This document shows positions 54,174 through 64,000 of a stretch of 64,000 nucleotides of DNA, piece after piece. Source of the DNA: Salinicola avicenniae. GTDB taxonomy: Bacteria; Pseudomonadota; Gammaproteobacteria; Pseudomonadales; Halomonadaceae. The translations under genes were made by a program, and so were the position numbers. Location: contig NZ_JAKQZC010000004.1 of the NCBI RefSeq assembly GCF_023736115.1, forward strand, positions 124,001-188,000, in the 5' to 3' direction. The notes below the pieces were generated by a model. That model saw only the letters and a list, made by a program, of their open reading frames with translations, had not been told where the DNA came from and searched no databases. Position 1 is the first letter of the stretch, and each line of letters starts with the position of its first letter.

Positions 54174-55091
54174 TCAGTCCCGCGAGGGGCTGACGCCAAA
54201 GTAGCGCTTGTACTCGCGGCTGAACTGCGAGGTACTGCGGTAGCCGACTTCCGCCGCGGCGCGGGCCACATTGAAGCCCTGCTGGCCGAGCAGTGCCCGG
54301 GCCCGCAATAGCCTCAACCGCTTCAGATACTGCATCGGCGAGAGCTTGGTCGTGCGCTTGAAGTGGTGGTGGAAATGCGAGGCGCTCATGTTGGCGCGAC
54401 CCGCGAGCGACTCCACGCTGATCGGGGTGGCGTAGTGGCGATGAACATAGTCCAGCGACTCGGCGATGCGCGCATACTGCCCCTGGCGCTGCACGAGGTG
54501 ACGCAGCGAGTCGCCCTGGGGGCCGCGCAGCGCGAAGTAGAGCACTTCGCGCATGCGACCCGGGCCGAGCAGGCGACTGGCGGTCTCATCGTGGAGGCAG
54601 TCGACCAGTCGCTGGACGCTGTCGGCCATGGTGTCGTCGAGCGCGACGGCAGCCATGGGCTCGGCGGGCGCGGCGCTGCCGCCGGGCATCTGCTGCACCA
54701 TCTCGTTCAACATCACCGGGTCGAAGCCGAGGGTAATGCCCAGCAGCGGCGTCTCGCGGCTGGCGATCGTTTCGCACTCGAACGGCAGCGGCATCGCCTG
54801 GACCAGATAGTTGCCCGGACCATAGTGAATGGTTCGGTCACCCAGATACCCGACCTTGTCACCCTGGGCGATGATGAACAGCCCCGGCTCGTAGATCAGC
54901 GGTGTCCGCGGATGGCCGCAGTGAGAGGCGATCAGGCGTACGCCATCGATCGCGGTGTCCTGAAAGCCATCCTGCCGGATCAGTGGGGCCAGCGTCGCGG
55001 CGAGTCGAGCGGAAGTGCCGCGAGACTCGTGGGCGCCCGCCGGCGGCTGCGGTGCACGATCCCAGGGTTGCGGTGAGGGTATATCGAGCAT
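54174..55091 (-). CDS. AraC-family regulator divergent from the alcohol dehydrogenase gene
   Basis: This 305-residue regulator has an N-terminal AraC_N-type cupin region (about 40-190) and a C-terminal double helix-turn-helix (about 205-300: VESLAGRANMSASHFHHHFK and NVARAAAEVGYRSTSQFSREYKRYFG). It is divergent from a zinc alcohol dehydrogenase gene, an arrangement like YqhC-YqhD in E. coli, where the regulator senses aldehydes. Control of that dehydrogenase is inferred. Confidence 0.9.
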   Translation of the reverse strand: MLDIPSPQPWDRAPQPPAGAHESRGTSARLAATLAPLIRQDGFQDTAIDGVRLIASHCGHPRTPLIYEPGLFIIAQGDKVGYLGDRTIHYGPGNYLVQAMPLPFECETIASRETPLLGITLGFDPVMLNEMVQQMPGGSAAPAEPMAAVALDDTMADSVQRLVDCLHDETASRLLGPGRMREVLYFALRGPQGDSLRHLVQRQGQYARIAESLDYVHRHYATPISVESLAGRANMSASHFHHHFKRTTKLSPMQYLKRLRLLRARALLGQQGFNVARAAAEVGYRSTSQFSREYKRYFGVSPSRD

Positions 55092-55286
55092 GGCGTTACC
55101 TGACGTCAGTGGTGCTAAAAGAGCGAATCAGGGTATTGTGCATGAAATTTTGCGTTATACAGTAACAATACTACCTAATTGCACAGGATTTGGCAGTCGT
55201 TGTACAGAAACGGGCATGGCGGGGCCGGCGCGATTCGACAACACTTGTCGCCACTCAAGTCACCGACCCCATCCAGGAGGGTTTTC

Positions 55287-56360
55287 ATGGCCGATACACA
55301 AGCGACTCCCGCCAAAGGCTACGCCGCGCACTCCGCCACATCACCGTTGGAGTTGTGGAATTTCGAGCGTCGCGCACCGCGTCCGGACGACGTCGCTATC
55401 GAGATTCTCTACTCTGGCGTCTGCCACAGTGATCTACACTTTGCCCGTGACGACTGGGGCATGGCGGCCTATCCGGTCGTGCCGGGTCACGAGATCGTCG
55501 GTCGCGTCACGTCAGTGGGCGATCAGGTCACCCGTTACCAGGCTGGCGATCTGGTCGGCGTCGGTTGCATGGTCGACTCCTGCCGCCACTGCCAGGCCTG
55601 CAACGATGGCCTCGAGAACTACTGCGCCGAAGGTTTCGTGATGACCTACGGCAGTCCCGATGGCGAAGACGGCAAGCTGACGCAAGGTGGCTACTCCGAT
55701 TCCATCGTGGTCAGCGAACGCTTTGTCGTGAGCATTCCCGACAAGCTCGACATCAAATCGGCCGCGCCGATTCTCTGCGCCGGTATCACCACTTACTCGC
55801 CGCTCAAGCACTACGGTGTCAAGCCGGGCGACAAGGTCGGCGTAATCGGGATGGGCGGTCTCGGCCACATGGGCGTGAAACTGGCCAAGGCGCTGGGTGC
55901 CGAAGTCACGCTCTTCACGCGCTCCGAGTCGAAAAAGGCCGAAGCGAAGAAACAGGGCGCCGATCACGTCGTCATCTCCACCAATGAAGACGAGATGCAG
56001 GCGATCGCCGAAACCTACGACTTCATGCTCGACACGGTCCCGGTTCAGCATGACCTGAATCCCTATCTGGCGGCGCTGAAGCCGGACGGTACGCACATCC
56101 TGGTCGGTCTGCTCGAGCCGATCGATCCGGCCATCTCCGGTGCCAACCTGATCTTCCGTCGTCGTGTCCTCGCCGGTTCGCTGATTGGCGGTATGCCGGA
56201 AACACAGGAAGTCCTCGACTTCTGCGCCGAGCACGGGATCACCTGCGACGTCGAGATGATCAATATCGATCAGATCAACGAAGCCTGGGATCGCATGCAG
56301 AAGGGCGACGTGAAGTATCGCTTCGTCATCGACATGGCATCGCTCAAGAACGCCGGCTGA
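55287..56360 (+). CDS. NAD(P)-dependent zinc alcohol dehydrogenase (YahK/CAD family)
   Basis: This 357-residue medium-chain dehydrogenase of the cinnamyl-alcohol-dehydrogenase/YahK group probably reduces aldehydes to alcohols with NADPH. Catalytic zinc ligands are Cys46 and His68 with Glu69; structural zinc cysteines are 99, 102, 105 and 113. The Rossmann motif is GMGGLGHMGVKLAKALG (about 190-206). The ATG at 55287 has CAGGAGGG upstream. The 195-base AT-rich gap upstream carries divergent promoters and GTTA-TACAG-TAAC at 55154-55166. Confidence 0.9.
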   Translation: MADTQATPAKGYAAHSATSPLELWNFERRAPRPDDVAIEILYSGVCHSDLHFARDDWGMAAYPVVPGHEIVGRVTSVGDQVTRYQAGDLVGVGCMVDSCRHCQACNDGLENYCAEGFVMTYGSPDGEDGKLTQGGYSDSIVVSERFVVSIPDKLDIKSAAPILCAGITTYSPLKHYGVKPGDKVGVIGMGGLGHMGVKLAKALGAEVTLFTRSESKKAEAKKQGADHVVISTNEDEMQAIAETYDFMLDTVPVQHDLNPYLAALKPDGTHILVGLLEPIDPAISGANLIFRRRVLAGSLIGGMPETQEVLDFCAEHGITCDVEMINIDQINEAWDRMQKGDVKYRFVIDMASLKNAG

Positions 56361-56388
56361 CCGCCCGGCGCGATGGGTTCCTGATCTG

Positions 56389-56417
56389 GAGCGTGGCCCT
56401 CGGGCCACGCTCTTTTT
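56389..56417 (+). terminator. Rho-independent terminator of the alcohol dehydrogenase gene
   Basis: An 11-bp perfect stem (56389-56399 with 56402-56412) with a 2-base loop is followed by five T residues. It ends the plus-strand gene before the convergent tesB gene. Confidence 0.92.
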
Positions 56418-56465
56418 GTTGGTGGGACGGCGGCGCGGTGGAGCGGGAGTGCCGGCGAGATGCGA

Positions 56466-57290
56466 TCAGTCGCGGCGGTCGTCCATCACTCTGACCATGC
56501 CCTCCTGCGCGGTCGAGGCGATCAGGTGGCCTGCCTGGTCGTAGAAGCGGCCCTGCGCAAAACCGCGTGCACCACCGGCCCATGGGCTTTCCATCTCGTA
56601 GAGCAGCCATTCGTCGAGCTTCGGGTGCCGGTGGATCCAGAGCGCGTGGTCGAGACTGGCGATGCGCAGGCGCGGATCGCCGAACTCGACATCGTGGGCG
56701 AGCAGGCTGGTCAGCAGCAGGTTGAAGTCGGAGCTGTAGGCTAGCAGGTAGCGGTGCAGCGCCGGGTCCGCCGGCATCGAACCGCCCCCCATGCGGAACC
56801 AGATGCGACGAGACGGTGGCTGGCCATGATGCTCGTCGACGATGATGAACTCCACCGGGTGGCCGCGAAAGCGGTGGCGCTTGGCTTGGCCTTCGTTGAG
56901 CAGCGTTTCCGGCGAGGCGACGGTCGGGGCCTCGGGCTGATGCTGGAGACCGTGCTCGTGCCCTTGGAAGGAGGCACTGCAGAAGAAGATCGGCTGCCCT
57001 CTCTGAATGGCGGTGACGCGGCGGGTGGTGAAACTGCCGCCGTCGCGCACCCGGTCGACCGAGTAGACCACCGGCAGGTTGGCATCGCCACGACGCAGAA
57101 AGTAGCCGTGGAGCGAATGTAGAAAGCGATCCGCTGGCACGGTCTGCGTAGCCGCCGAGGCGGCTTGTCCCAGGGCTTGGCCGCCGAACAGCTGCGGCAG
57201 GCCGAGATCCTGGCTCTGACCGCGAAACAGGTTCTCTTCCAGGGCCTCCAGTCCCAGCAGGGCGATCAGATCATCCAGTGGCTGTGTCAT
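56466..57290 (-). CDS. tesB: Acyl-CoA thioesterase II TesB
   Basis: This 274-residue double-hotdog thioesterase hydrolyses medium- and long-chain acyl-CoA. The N-terminal half has LFGGQALGQAASAA (about 34-47) and HSLHGYFLRRGD (about 58-69). The C-terminal half ends with SLDHALWIHR (containing the catalytic Asp) and a YEMESPWAGGARGFAQG motif. Length is typical. The ATG at 57290 follows AAGGA. Confidence 0.94.
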   Translation of the reverse strand: MTQPLDDLIALLGLEALEENLFRGQSQDLGLPQLFGGQALGQAASAATQTVPADRFLHSLHGYFLRRGDANLPVVYSVDRVRDGGSFTTRRVTAIQRGQPIFFCSASFQGHEHGLQHQPEAPTVASPETLLNEGQAKRHRFRGHPVEFIIVDEHHGQPPSRRIWFRMGGGSMPADPALHRYLLAYSSDFNLLLTSLLAHDVEFGDPRLRIASLDHALWIHRHPKLDEWLLYEMESPWAGGARGFAQGRFYDQAGHLIASTAQEGMVRVMDDRRD

Positions 57291-57402
57291 TGTCGTATCC
57301 TTGATGGCGCATCGGTGGCAGGCGGCAGTCTATCGTGCGTGGGATCCGACTACCGCACGTGGTCGTCTGTCAGGCAACATCAGTCACGAAAACGGGACGC
57401 GA

Positions 57403-57873
57403 ATGCAACGCAGCGATGAATTCTACATGCACCGGGCGCTGGATGAAGCGAGGCGCGCCTTGGCCGAAGACGAGGTGCCAATCGGCGCCGTCGTCGTCGA
57501 CGCTGCCGGTGAGGTGATCGGGCGGGGCTTCAATCGCCCCATCGCCGGGCATGACCCGACCGCGCATGCGGAGGTCGAGGCGCTGCGCGACGCGGCGCAG
57601 GCCTGCGGTAACTATCGACTCGAGGGCTGTACGCTGTTCGTGACGCTCGAGCCGTGTCTGATGTGCACCGGCGCAATGATTCATGCGCGTGTCGACCGCC
57701 TGGTCTACGCCGCTGCAGAGCCCAAGGGCGGCATGGCGGAATCCCGTGCCAATCTCTTTGCGCAGCCGTGGTTCAACCATCGCGTGGCGGTGACCGGTGG
57801 CGTGCTTGCCGCCCCGGCCGGTCGCCTGCTGCAGCAGTTTTTCCGCGCGCGGCGCGAGCGGGACGGCGCCTGA
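57403..57873 (+). CDS. tadA: tRNA-specific adenosine deaminase TadA
   Basis: This 156-residue zinc deaminase converts adenosine-34 to inosine in tRNA-Arg(ACG). His55-Ala-Glu57 provides the zinc ligand and proton shuttle, and PCLMC (Cys85, Cys88) completes the zinc site. The start ATG at 57403 begins the conserved DEFYMHRALDEA region; an upstream in-frame ATG gives an unconserved extension overlapping the tesB promoter. Confidence 0.95.
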   Translation: MQRSDEFYMHRALDEARRALAEDEVPIGAVVVDAAGEVIGRGFNRPIAGHDPTAHAEVEALRDAAQACGNYRLEGCTLFVTLEPCLMCTGAMIHARVDRLVYAAAEPKGGMAESRANLFAQPWFNHRVAVTGGVLAAPAGRLLQQFFRARRERDGA

Positions 57874-57877
57874 AGGC

Positions 57878-59836
57878 TCAGACTTCGGCGGCGTCGGCGA
57901 AGACCACTCGGTCGCGCCCGCTCTGTTTGGCGCGGTAGAGCGATTCGTCGGCGGCCTGGAACATCTGGTCGCGATGCAGGGCGTCTGTCACGCAGACGCC
58001 GATACTCAAGGTCATCGGCTTGCCGTCCGGCAGCTTCAGACCGGTCCCCAGGACGGCCGTGCGCAACGCCTCGGCCAGCGCCTCGGCGCGAGCGCGGTCG
58101 GCGTTGGGCAGGCAGGCGACGAACTCCTCGCCGCCGTAGCGCGCAAAGAGCCCGCCGGCAGCTTCTACCGGCACCCGGCAGCGGGCGGCCAGCGCCTTCA
58201 GGTAGCGATCTCCCTCCAGGTGGCCGAAGTGATCATTCACACTCTTGAAGTGGTCGATGTCGCAGATCAACAGGGCCAGCGGCAAGGCCCTCTGCTGCCG
58301 ATCCATCCACTGCAGCAGTTCGCGACGATTGGGCAGCGACGTCAGCTCGTCGTGACGTGCCATCCACTCGATCTCCTGCTGTAGCCGCGCGCGCGCGCTC
58401 ATCTCCTCGCGCAGCGAGTCGTTCGCGGCATTGGCGAGCCGGTGCTGGTGCGCCAGGCGGCGGTAAATATAGAGCACCATGTGCAGCAGGTAGGCCAGCA
58501 GCAGGCCGAAGGCCAACGTGACCTCCGGTAATCGCGCACGTTCCCGCACCAGCCAATGCAGCGATGGCTGGACGCTGAGCGTCGCTTCGTCGACCCCGAG
58601 CGATACCGTCTGGTGATAGCGCCAGTCGGCAAGATCGCCGAGCGGGCCGTAGTGGAAGAAGATCTGATCGCTGCCGCTCAGCATCACGGCGCGATCCTGG
58701 CTGTGCGTCTGCGAGAGCAGCGAGTTGAGCAGGTTGTCGACGCTGACCACCATGCCGACGGCGCCGCGCAGCTTGCCGTCGCTGACGTCGCGTACCGGTA
58801 GATAGCTGATTACGCCGCGCCCGCCTTGGAGAAAGTCGATCAGACCGGTCTGGCCCTCGATGCCATACACCAGCGAACGGTCCAGCGCTGCCTTGATGCC
58901 CGTGCTCGTCTGATAGAGGTTGATGCCGAGCACGGCCCGGTTGTCGCGCAGGGGGTAGACGCGAATCACCGTGCCCTTCGGGTCGATGAAGGCGATATTG
59001 CGGAAATAGCCGAAATCGTCGTGATAGCGCTTGGCCTGCTGGTCCCATTCGGCACGCGAGGGGACGCGCTCCAGCATGTTCCAGAAGCTGGTGAAGCGAC
59101 GCATGGCCTTGAGATGGGCGGCCGTTTCCGAGGCCAGCAGCGTGGCGATGTTGTTCCCATCGCCGGCGATGAGGCGATAGAGGCGCTGGTTGTCGGTCTG
59201 GCGCTGCTGCTGCCAGCTCAGCATGGCCAGAAGCGCAATCAGCCCGCCGACCGCCAGCGGTGGCAGAATGCGTTGCCAGTAGCGCTTCAGTGTGGGCAAG
59301 AGCTGGACGAACTGCACCAGCCACGAGAGCCCGAGCGCCAGCCAGAGCATCGCCGGAATACCGACCAACCCGGAGGCGTAGGTGGGCGGCGGAGTGATCG
59401 ACTGGTAGCCCAGCAGGGTGCCACCCAAGGCGACCAGCAGCAGCAAGATCGGTGACCCGAGGCCGATTCGGGAGAGCAGCAGGAGATTGAGCGTCAAACC
59501 GAAGATGACGCACAGTGACAGGATCGGCGGGCGCAGCTCGAACAGTGTTCCACGCCCCGGCAGGTGCTGTAGCCAGCTTTGCCACAGGGGAGTGTTCAGC
59601 CAGCTTTCGGCGAGCAGGTAGGTGACGATCAGGGCGAGCGTCAGCAGTCCGGTGGGGATCAGCAGCCAGCGGCTGGTTTGGCGCCAGCGGCGATAGTCGG
59701 CCAGTTGGCCGAGCCAGAGCAGGGCGATCAACGGTGCCAGGATCCAGCGTTGATCGGGCTCGTCGCCGGGCCAGCTTGTCAGCAGCACGACCGGCAGCGC
59801 CAGGTAGAGCGCCAGACGAGACACCACGACAGGCAT
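57878..59836 (-). CDS. Membrane diguanylate cyclase with extracytoplasmic sensor
   Basis: This 652-residue protein makes cyclic di-GMP. An N-terminal block of about six to seven membrane helices (residues about 5-205, MASE-like) is followed by an extracytoplasmic sensory segment (about 220-425) with FRNIAFIDPKGTVIRVYPL, suggestive of a CHASE-type or double-Cache domain. One more helix (about 430-450), a coiled linker and a GGDEF domain (about 480-650) complete it. The active-site motif is GGEEF, an accepted functional variant. No EAL domain is present. Confidence 0.9.
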   Translation of the reverse strand: MPVVVSRLALYLALPVVLLTSWPGDEPDQRWILAPLIALLWLGQLADYRRWRQTSRWLLIPTGLLTLALIVTYLLAESWLNTPLWQSWLQHLPGRGTLFELRPPILSLCVIFGLTLNLLLLSRIGLGSPILLLLVALGGTLLGYQSITPPPTYASGLVGIPAMLWLALGLSWLVQFVQLLPTLKRYWQRILPPLAVGGLIALLAMLSWQQQRQTDNQRLYRLIAGDGNNIATLLASETAAHLKAMRRFTSFWNMLERVPSRAEWDQQAKRYHDDFGYFRNIAFIDPKGTVIRVYPLRDNRAVLGINLYQTSTGIKAALDRSLVYGIEGQTGLIDFLQGGRGVISYLPVRDVSDGKLRGAVGMVVSVDNLLNSLLSQTHSQDRAVMLSGSDQIFFHYGPLGDLADWRYHQTVSLGVDEATLSVQPSLHWLVRERARLPEVTLAFGLLLAYLLHMVLYIYRRLAHQHRLANAANDSLREEMSARARLQQEIEWMARHDELTSLPNRRELLQWMDRQQRALPLALLICDIDHFKSVNDHFGHLEGDRYLKALAARCRVPVEAAGGLFARYGGEEFVACLPNADRARAEALAEALRTAVLGTGLKLPDGKPMTLSIGVCVTDALHRDQMFQAADESLYRAKQSGRDRVVFADAAEV

Positions 59837-59887
59837 AGGCGTTATTGTTCCCTTGTCCGCGGTGACAACTCACGCCAGCTCATGGCG

Positions 59888-61339
59888 CTACAGCAGCGGG
59901 GAAATCACCTCGAAAGGGCTGATCTCTTCGCTGTCGAGGGCGCGCTCGCTCAACTGATTGAACTGCTGCTGACTGCGGTTGACGTATTTGAGTATTTCAT
60001 AATATCGACGGATGTTGCGCACGTAGATTACCGGTTCGCCGCCGCGCGCGTAACCGTGTCGTACCCGAGAGTGCCACTCGCGTTTCTGCAGCAGTGGCAG
60101 GGCTTCACGGACATCGGCCCAGCTCATGGGGTCACCACCACGGAGTCGCGCGATCTTCTGGGCGTCGTAAAGGTGGCCGAGGCCGACATTGTAGGCTGCC
60201 AGCGCCATCCAGGTGCGGTCGGGTTCGGGAATGGCCTCGTTCAGACGCTGCTTGACGTGCAGCAGGTAGCGTGCGCCGCCGTCGACGCTTTGGCGCGGAT
60301 CGAGACGGTTGTCGATGCCGACTTCGCTGGCGGTTGGGCGGGTCAGCATCATCAGGCCGCGCACGCCGGTGGGGGAGGTCGCGTCGGGCTCCCAGTGCGA
60401 CTCCTGATAGCCAAGCGCGGCGAGCAGGCGCCAGTCGAAGCCGGTCTCGCGCGCGGCCTCCTTGAAATAGGGCACGAAACGCGGCAACCGGTTGCTGACG
60501 TGATGAATGAACAGCCGTGCACCGACGTACTCCAGGTAGTCGTCGTGACCGAAGTAGCGCGCGATCAGGTCGTCGAGTTCGCCGCTTTCGCGTTGGGCGT
60601 CGATGAAGGCATTGGCCGCTTGCAGCAGGTCGACCGGCGTGTCGGCGGGAAAGGCCCAGGCGAGGCTGCGGGGCTTGCCGAGGGCGAAGCCGCGTTCCAC
60701 GTCGGGAAAGAAGAGACGGTTGAGCTTGAACTGATGGGTGTAGATCACGGCCACGTCGAGGTCTTCACGTTCGACCATTTCCATCAGGTCGGCCACTGTC
60801 AGGTCCTCGGCCTCGCGCCAGCCCAGTGCCGGCAGGTTCTGCTGCTGGGTCCGCAACGCCTCGGCATTGCCGGAGTTGGCGATCGCGCCGATGCGCAACC
60901 CGATCAGATCATTCAGGGTGCGCACCGGCGGCAGGCCGCGCCGATAGACCACCAGCGGCTGCAACGACAGGATCGGACGGCTGTAGCGGATACCGGGACG
61001 GGCGAGGTCGAGCGTCAGGGCGCCGGCGCCCATGTCGGCGCGGCCGTCACGCACGTCGTCCAGGACGTGATCGATACGGCTGCTGCTGTCGATCGCCAGG
61101 CTGACACCGAGCGAATGGGCGAAACGGCGCAGCAGCTCGTATTCGAATCCGGTCGGTCCATGGCTGCCTTCGTAGAAGGTGACCGGACCGTGGCGTGTCG
61201 CAACCTGCAAGAAGTCGCGTTTGCGGATCGAGTCGAGACCGTCGCCGAAACGAATCGATAGCTGAGCCGGGCAGAGCAGCGTCGCCAGTGCCAGCAGCAA
61301 GGCCAACGCGACGCGCAAGCGCGTCAGGAGATAGGGCAT
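59888..61339 (-). CDS. mltF: Membrane-bound lytic transglycosylase MltF
   Basis: This 483-residue enzyme has an N-terminal signal, an ABC-binding-protein-like (SBP_bac_3) domain (about residues 35-255) and a C-terminal SLT/lysozyme-like domain with the catalytic Glu in GYQESHW (about 304-310) plus [12 protein letters not shown] and AAYNVGLGH. It cleaves peptidoglycan to 1,6-anhydro-muropeptides. The ATG at 61339 starts a plausible signal sequence; a GTG 30 bases upstream is possible, as neither has a clear ribosome site. It is divergent from purL. Confidence 0.93.
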   Translation of the reverse strand: MPYLLTRLRVALALLLALATLLCPAQLSIRFGDGLDSIRKRDFLQVATRHGPVTFYEGSHGPTGFEYELLRRFAHSLGVSLAIDSSSRIDHVLDDVRDGRADMGAGALTLDLARPGIRYSRPILSLQPLVVYRRGLPPVRTLNDLIGLRIGAIANSGNAEALRTQQQNLPALGWREAEDLTVADLMEMVEREDLDVAVIYTHQFKLNRLFFPDVERGFALGKPRSLAWAFPADTPVDLLQAANAFIDAQRESGELDDLIARYFGHDDYLEYVGARLFIHHVSNRLPRFVPYFKEAARETGFDWRLLAALGYQESHWEPDATSPTGVRGLMMLTRPTASEVGIDNRLDPRQSVDGGARYLLHVKQRLNEAIPEPDRTWMALAAYNVGLGHLYDAQKIARLRGGDPMSWADVREALPLLQKREWHSRVRHGYARGGEPVIYVRNIRRYYEILKYVNRSQQQFNQLSERALDSEEISPFEVISPLL

Positions 61340-61573
61340 GCAGTGCGATCGGTGGAAGCGTGACGCCACACCATAGCGACCCTGAGGGGCGATGTCATCT
61401 TCGTGCGACGGGGGCGCGATGTCCGGATAGGTGATGACGGCATTGGCTTAGCGAGCCCTGGCGCTTTCCAGTATCATGTCGCCCTGATCCCGGCATCGCT
61501 GCCACGACCGACCGGTGGGAACCGCCACCGGCCTGGCCCGCGATCCTCGACCGTTCTGGAGGCTGTCACCGCC

Positions 61574-64000
61574 ATGCTCGAATTGCAAGGCGCACCCGCG
61601 CTATCTGCATTCCGCCACGCCAAACTGCTCGCCACGCTTCGCGAAAGCGTCCCCGAAGTCGAGTCGCTGAGCGCGCACTATGTCCATTTTGTCGATCACC
61701 AAGGCGCGCTGGATGACGAGGCTCGCCAGCGGCTCGAGCGGTTGCTCGACTATGGTCACGGCAATGGTCATGAAAACCGCGGCGGCCACGACGCGCAGGG
61801 CGGCGAGTCTCGCGGACAGGTGGGTGGCGATCTTGCCGACACCAGCCACCGCTTTCTGGTCGTGCCGCGTATCGGCACTCTCTCGCCGTGGTCCTCCAAG
61901 GCGACCGATATCGTGCGCAACTGTGGGCTGACGCAGGTCGAGCGCATCGAACGCGGTATTGCTTATCGCGTGACCTTCAAGCGCGTCCCCGATGCCGATG
62001 CCTATGCCGCCCTGGTCGCGTTGCTTCACGACCGCATGACCGAGAGCGTGCTCTACGACGCGAGCGATGCCGCCAAGCTCTTTTCGCATCACGCGCCGAC
62101 GCCGCTAGCGACAGTGGATATTCTCGGAGGCGGCCGCCCGGCGCTGGCGGCGGCCAATGGCGAGCTGGGGCTGGCGCTGGCCGAGGATGAGATCGACTAC
62201 CTGGTCGCCGCGTTCCAGGATCTTGGGCGAAACCCGACCGACGTCGAACTGATGATGTTCGCTCAGGCCAATTCCGAGCACTGCCGTCACAAGATCTTCA
62301 ACGCCGACTGGGTGATCGACGGCGAGGCTTTCGAGCACTCGCTGTTCAAGATGATCAAGAACACCTTCGAGCAGTCGAGCGACAAGGTGCTCTCCGCCTA
62401 CAGCGACAATGCCGCGATCATCGAAGGCTCGCGAGCCGGGCGTTTCTTCCCCGCCCCGGAGACGCAGGTCTACGGCGCGACCGACGAGCCGATCCACATC
62501 CTGATGAAGGTGGAGACGCACAATCACCCGACCGCCATCGCTCCGCACCCGGGCGCGGCGACCGGTGCCGGTGGCGAGATCCGCGACGAAGGCGCCACTG
62601 GCCGCGGTGGCAAGCCCAAGGCTGGCCTGACCGGTTTCACCGTCTCCAACCTGCGTATTCCCGAATTCGTCCAGCCGTGGGAAGCCTTCGACTACGGCAA
62701 ACCCGAGCGCATCCAGTCGGCGCTCGACATCATGCTCGAGGGGCCGATCGGCGGTGCCGCCTTCAACAACGAGTTCGGCCGGCCCAATCTCAACGGCTTC
62801 TTCCGGACGTTCGAACTCGACGCGGTGGGCGCCGGCGGTATCGAGCGTCGCGGCTACCACAAGCCAGTGATGCTGGCCGGCGGCTACGGCAACGTGCGTG
62901 ACGGCCACGTGCTCAAGGGCGAGATCCCCGTCGGGGCCAAGCTGATCGTGATGGGCGGGCCGGCGATGCTGATCGGTCTCGGCGGCGGCGCGGCCTCGTC
63001 GATGGCCTCCGGGGCCTCGAGCGAAGATCTCGACTTCGCATCGGTGCAACGCGACAACCCGGAAATCGAGCGCCGCGCCCAAGAAGTGATCGATCGCTGC
63101 TGGGCGCTGGGCGAAGCCAATCCGATCGCCTTTATCCACGATGTCGGCGCCGGCGGTCTCTCCAATGCGCTGCCGGAACTGGTCAAGGACGGCGGCCGCG
63201 GCGGCCTCTTCGACCTGCGCGCCGTACCTAGCACCGAGCCTGGCATGAGCCCGCTCGAGATCTGGTGCAACGAAGCGCAGGAGCGCTATGTGCTGGCGGT
63301 GGCGCCGGCACAGCTCGACGCCTTCGATGCGCTCTGCCAGCGTGAACGCTGCCCCTACGCGGTGGTCGGCGAGGCGACCGAAGCGCATCACCTTGCGGTA
63401 CGCGATGGCCATTTCGAGGCCGACCCGGTCGATCTGCCGATGAGCGTGCTGTTCGGCAAGCCGCCCAAGATGCAGCGCAGCTTCGAGCGCCAGACGCTCA
63501 GCTTGCCCGGGCTCGGGCTCGACAACCTCGACCTGCGTGAAGCGCTGGATCGGGTGCTGAAGCTGCCGACCGTGGCCTCCAAGAGCTTCCTGATCACCAT
63601 CGGCGATCGTTCGATCACCGGCCAGGTCGCCCGCGACCAGATGGTGGGGCCGTGGCAGGTGCCGGTGGCCGACTGCGCGGTCACCACGGCAAGCTTCGAT
63701 ACCCACGCCGGCGAGGCGATGGCCATGGGCGAGCGTCCACCGGTGGCGCTGATCGACCCGGCAGCGAGTGCGCGCCTGGCGGTGGCCGAGACCATTACTA
63801 ACCTGGCCGCAGCACCGATCGCCGCGCTCTCCGATATCAAGCTCTCCGCCAACTGGATGAGCGCCGCCGACCACGTCGGCGAGAACCAGGCGCTCTTCGA
63901 TGCCGTGCACGCCGTCGGCATGGAGCTTTGCCCGGCGCTCGGCATTGCGGTGCCGGTGGGCAAGGACTCCATGTCCATGCGCACCGCCTGGCAGGCCGGC
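61574..64000 (+). CDS. purL: Phosphoribosylformylglycinamidine synthase PurL, 5' part
   Basis: This frame is open to the window edge, so 809 codons of the roughly 1,300-residue large-type PurL are visible. It converts FGAR and glutamine to FGAM in purine synthesis. Visible parts are the N-terminal PurS-like domain (1-150), the linker and the first FGAM-synthase ATP-grasp-like domain with [19 protein letters not shown] (about 233-251) and [20 protein letters not shown] (about 314-333). A His/Gly/Asp-rich loop at about 57-85 looks lineage-specific. The glutaminase domain lies beyond 64000. ATG 61574 follows TGGAGG at moderate distance. Confidence 0.96.
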   Translation, partial: MLELQGAPALSAFRHAKLLATLRESVPEVESLSAHYVHFVDHQGALDDEARQRLERLLDYGHGNGHENRGGHDAQGGESRGQVGGDLADTSHRFLVVPRIGTLSPWSSKATDIVRNCGLTQVERIERGIAYRVTFKRVPDADAYAALVALLHDRMTESVLYDASDAAKLFSHHAPTPLATVDILGGGRPALAAANGELGLALAEDEIDYLVAAFQDLGRNPTDVELMMFAQANSEHCRHKIFNADWVIDGEAFEHSLFKMIKNTFEQSSDKVLSAYSDNAAIIEGSRAGRFFPAPETQVYGATDEPIHILMKVETHNHPTAIAPHPGAATGAGGEIRDEGATGRGGKPKAGLTGFTVSNLRIPEFVQPWEAFDYGKPERIQSALDIMLEGPIGGAAFNNEFGRPNLNGFFRTFELDAVGAGGIERRGYHKPVMLAGGYGNVRDGHVLKGEIPVGAKLIVMGGPAMLIGLGGGAASSMASGASSEDLDFASVQRDNPEIERRAQEVIDRCWALGEANPIAFIHDVGAGGLSNALPELVKDGGRGGLFDLRAVPSTEPGMSPLEIWCNEAQERYVLAVAPAQLDAFDALCQRERCPYAVVGEATEAHHLAVRDGHFEADPVDLPMSVLFGKPPKMQRSFERQTLSLPGLGLDNLDLREALDRVLKLPTVASKSFLITIGDRSITGQVARDQMVGPWQVPVADCAVTTASFDTHAGEAMAMGERPPVALIDPAASARLAVAETITNLAAAPIAALSDIKLSANWMSAADHVGENQALFDAVHAVGMELCPALGIAVPVGKDSMSMRTAWQAG

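Noticed and set aside
62105-63910. Minus-strand frame of 601 codons at the right edge
   Set aside because: Shadow of purL, whose plus-strand frame shows strong PurL motifs and is open to the window end.

Overview
The window reads as chromosomal DNA of a GC-rich, moderately halophilic gammaproteobacterium, most likely a Halomonadaceae member (Halomonas / Salinicola / Kushneria type). That placement is inference. It rests on the high GC, the FabY-type ketoacyl synthase, TmcA, the PurL-MltF-TadA order, a YehZYXW-type osmoprotectant ABC system and tandem entericidin lipoproteins. Genes are dense, often overlap by ATGA/GTGA, and read from both strands. No rRNA, tRNA, prophage, IS element or CRISPR array was seen.

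Layout. 1-3532: the end of paoA, then paoB and paoC (periplasmic aldehyde oxidoreductase). 3660-7208: a TetR regulator divergent from an EmrAB-type multidrug pump, with a 17-bp palindrome between them. 7338-11825: a small membrane protein, tmcA (with lineage-specific tandem-repeat insertions) and pepD. 11826-14695: an AT-richer island. It holds two recognisable integron attC recombination sites, each directly after a cassette-like gene: a HARE-HTH/GIY-YIG protein and a HEPN-domain protein whose frame shifts by -1 at a slippery A_AAT_TTT heptamer. No integrase is present, so this is an integrase-less cassette cluster and the most unusual part of the window. 14696-24031: tautomerase, App1-like phosphatase, DJ-1/PfpI protein, rmuC, a soluble PAS-PAS chemoreceptor translationally coupled to a triple-CheW protein, dps behind an OxyR-like site, and glycerate kinase.

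24220-27015 is a four-gene overlapping operon of two paralogous lipoproteins, a DUF1007 protein and a NicO-type Ni/Co transporter. 27041-33017: a HIT protein, two tandem entericidin-like lipoproteins, a 20-bp tandem-repeat array, then a formate-linked set (fdhD, a formate/nitrite channel, a YdeP-type molybdoenzyme and a small overlapping winged-helix-like protein). 33175-37168: yehZYXW-like osmoprotectant ABC transporter. 37443-46451: I78 inhibitor, an unrecognised soluble protein, cytochrome b561, a voltage-sensor-like membrane protein, a hotdog thioesterase, atoE, a MATE pump, a porin and a small membrane protein. 46542-49264: ferredoxin, coaD and fabY (TTG start). 49595-54168: TrmB-like methyltransferase, SMR pump, dacB, META lipoprotein, GNAT and TSUP genes. 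54174-57290: an AraC regulator divergent from a zinc alcohol dehydrogenase, then tesB. 57403-64000: tadA, a membrane diguanylate cyclase, mltF and the first 809 codons of purL, which runs off the window.

Themes are stress and envelope physiology (osmoprotectants, oxidative stress, multidrug and metal export), molybdenum enzymes for aldehyde and formate chemistry, and signalling (c-di-GMP, chemotaxis-like). Short tandem repeats recur both inside genes and between them, suggesting frequent local slippage or duplication in this lineage.
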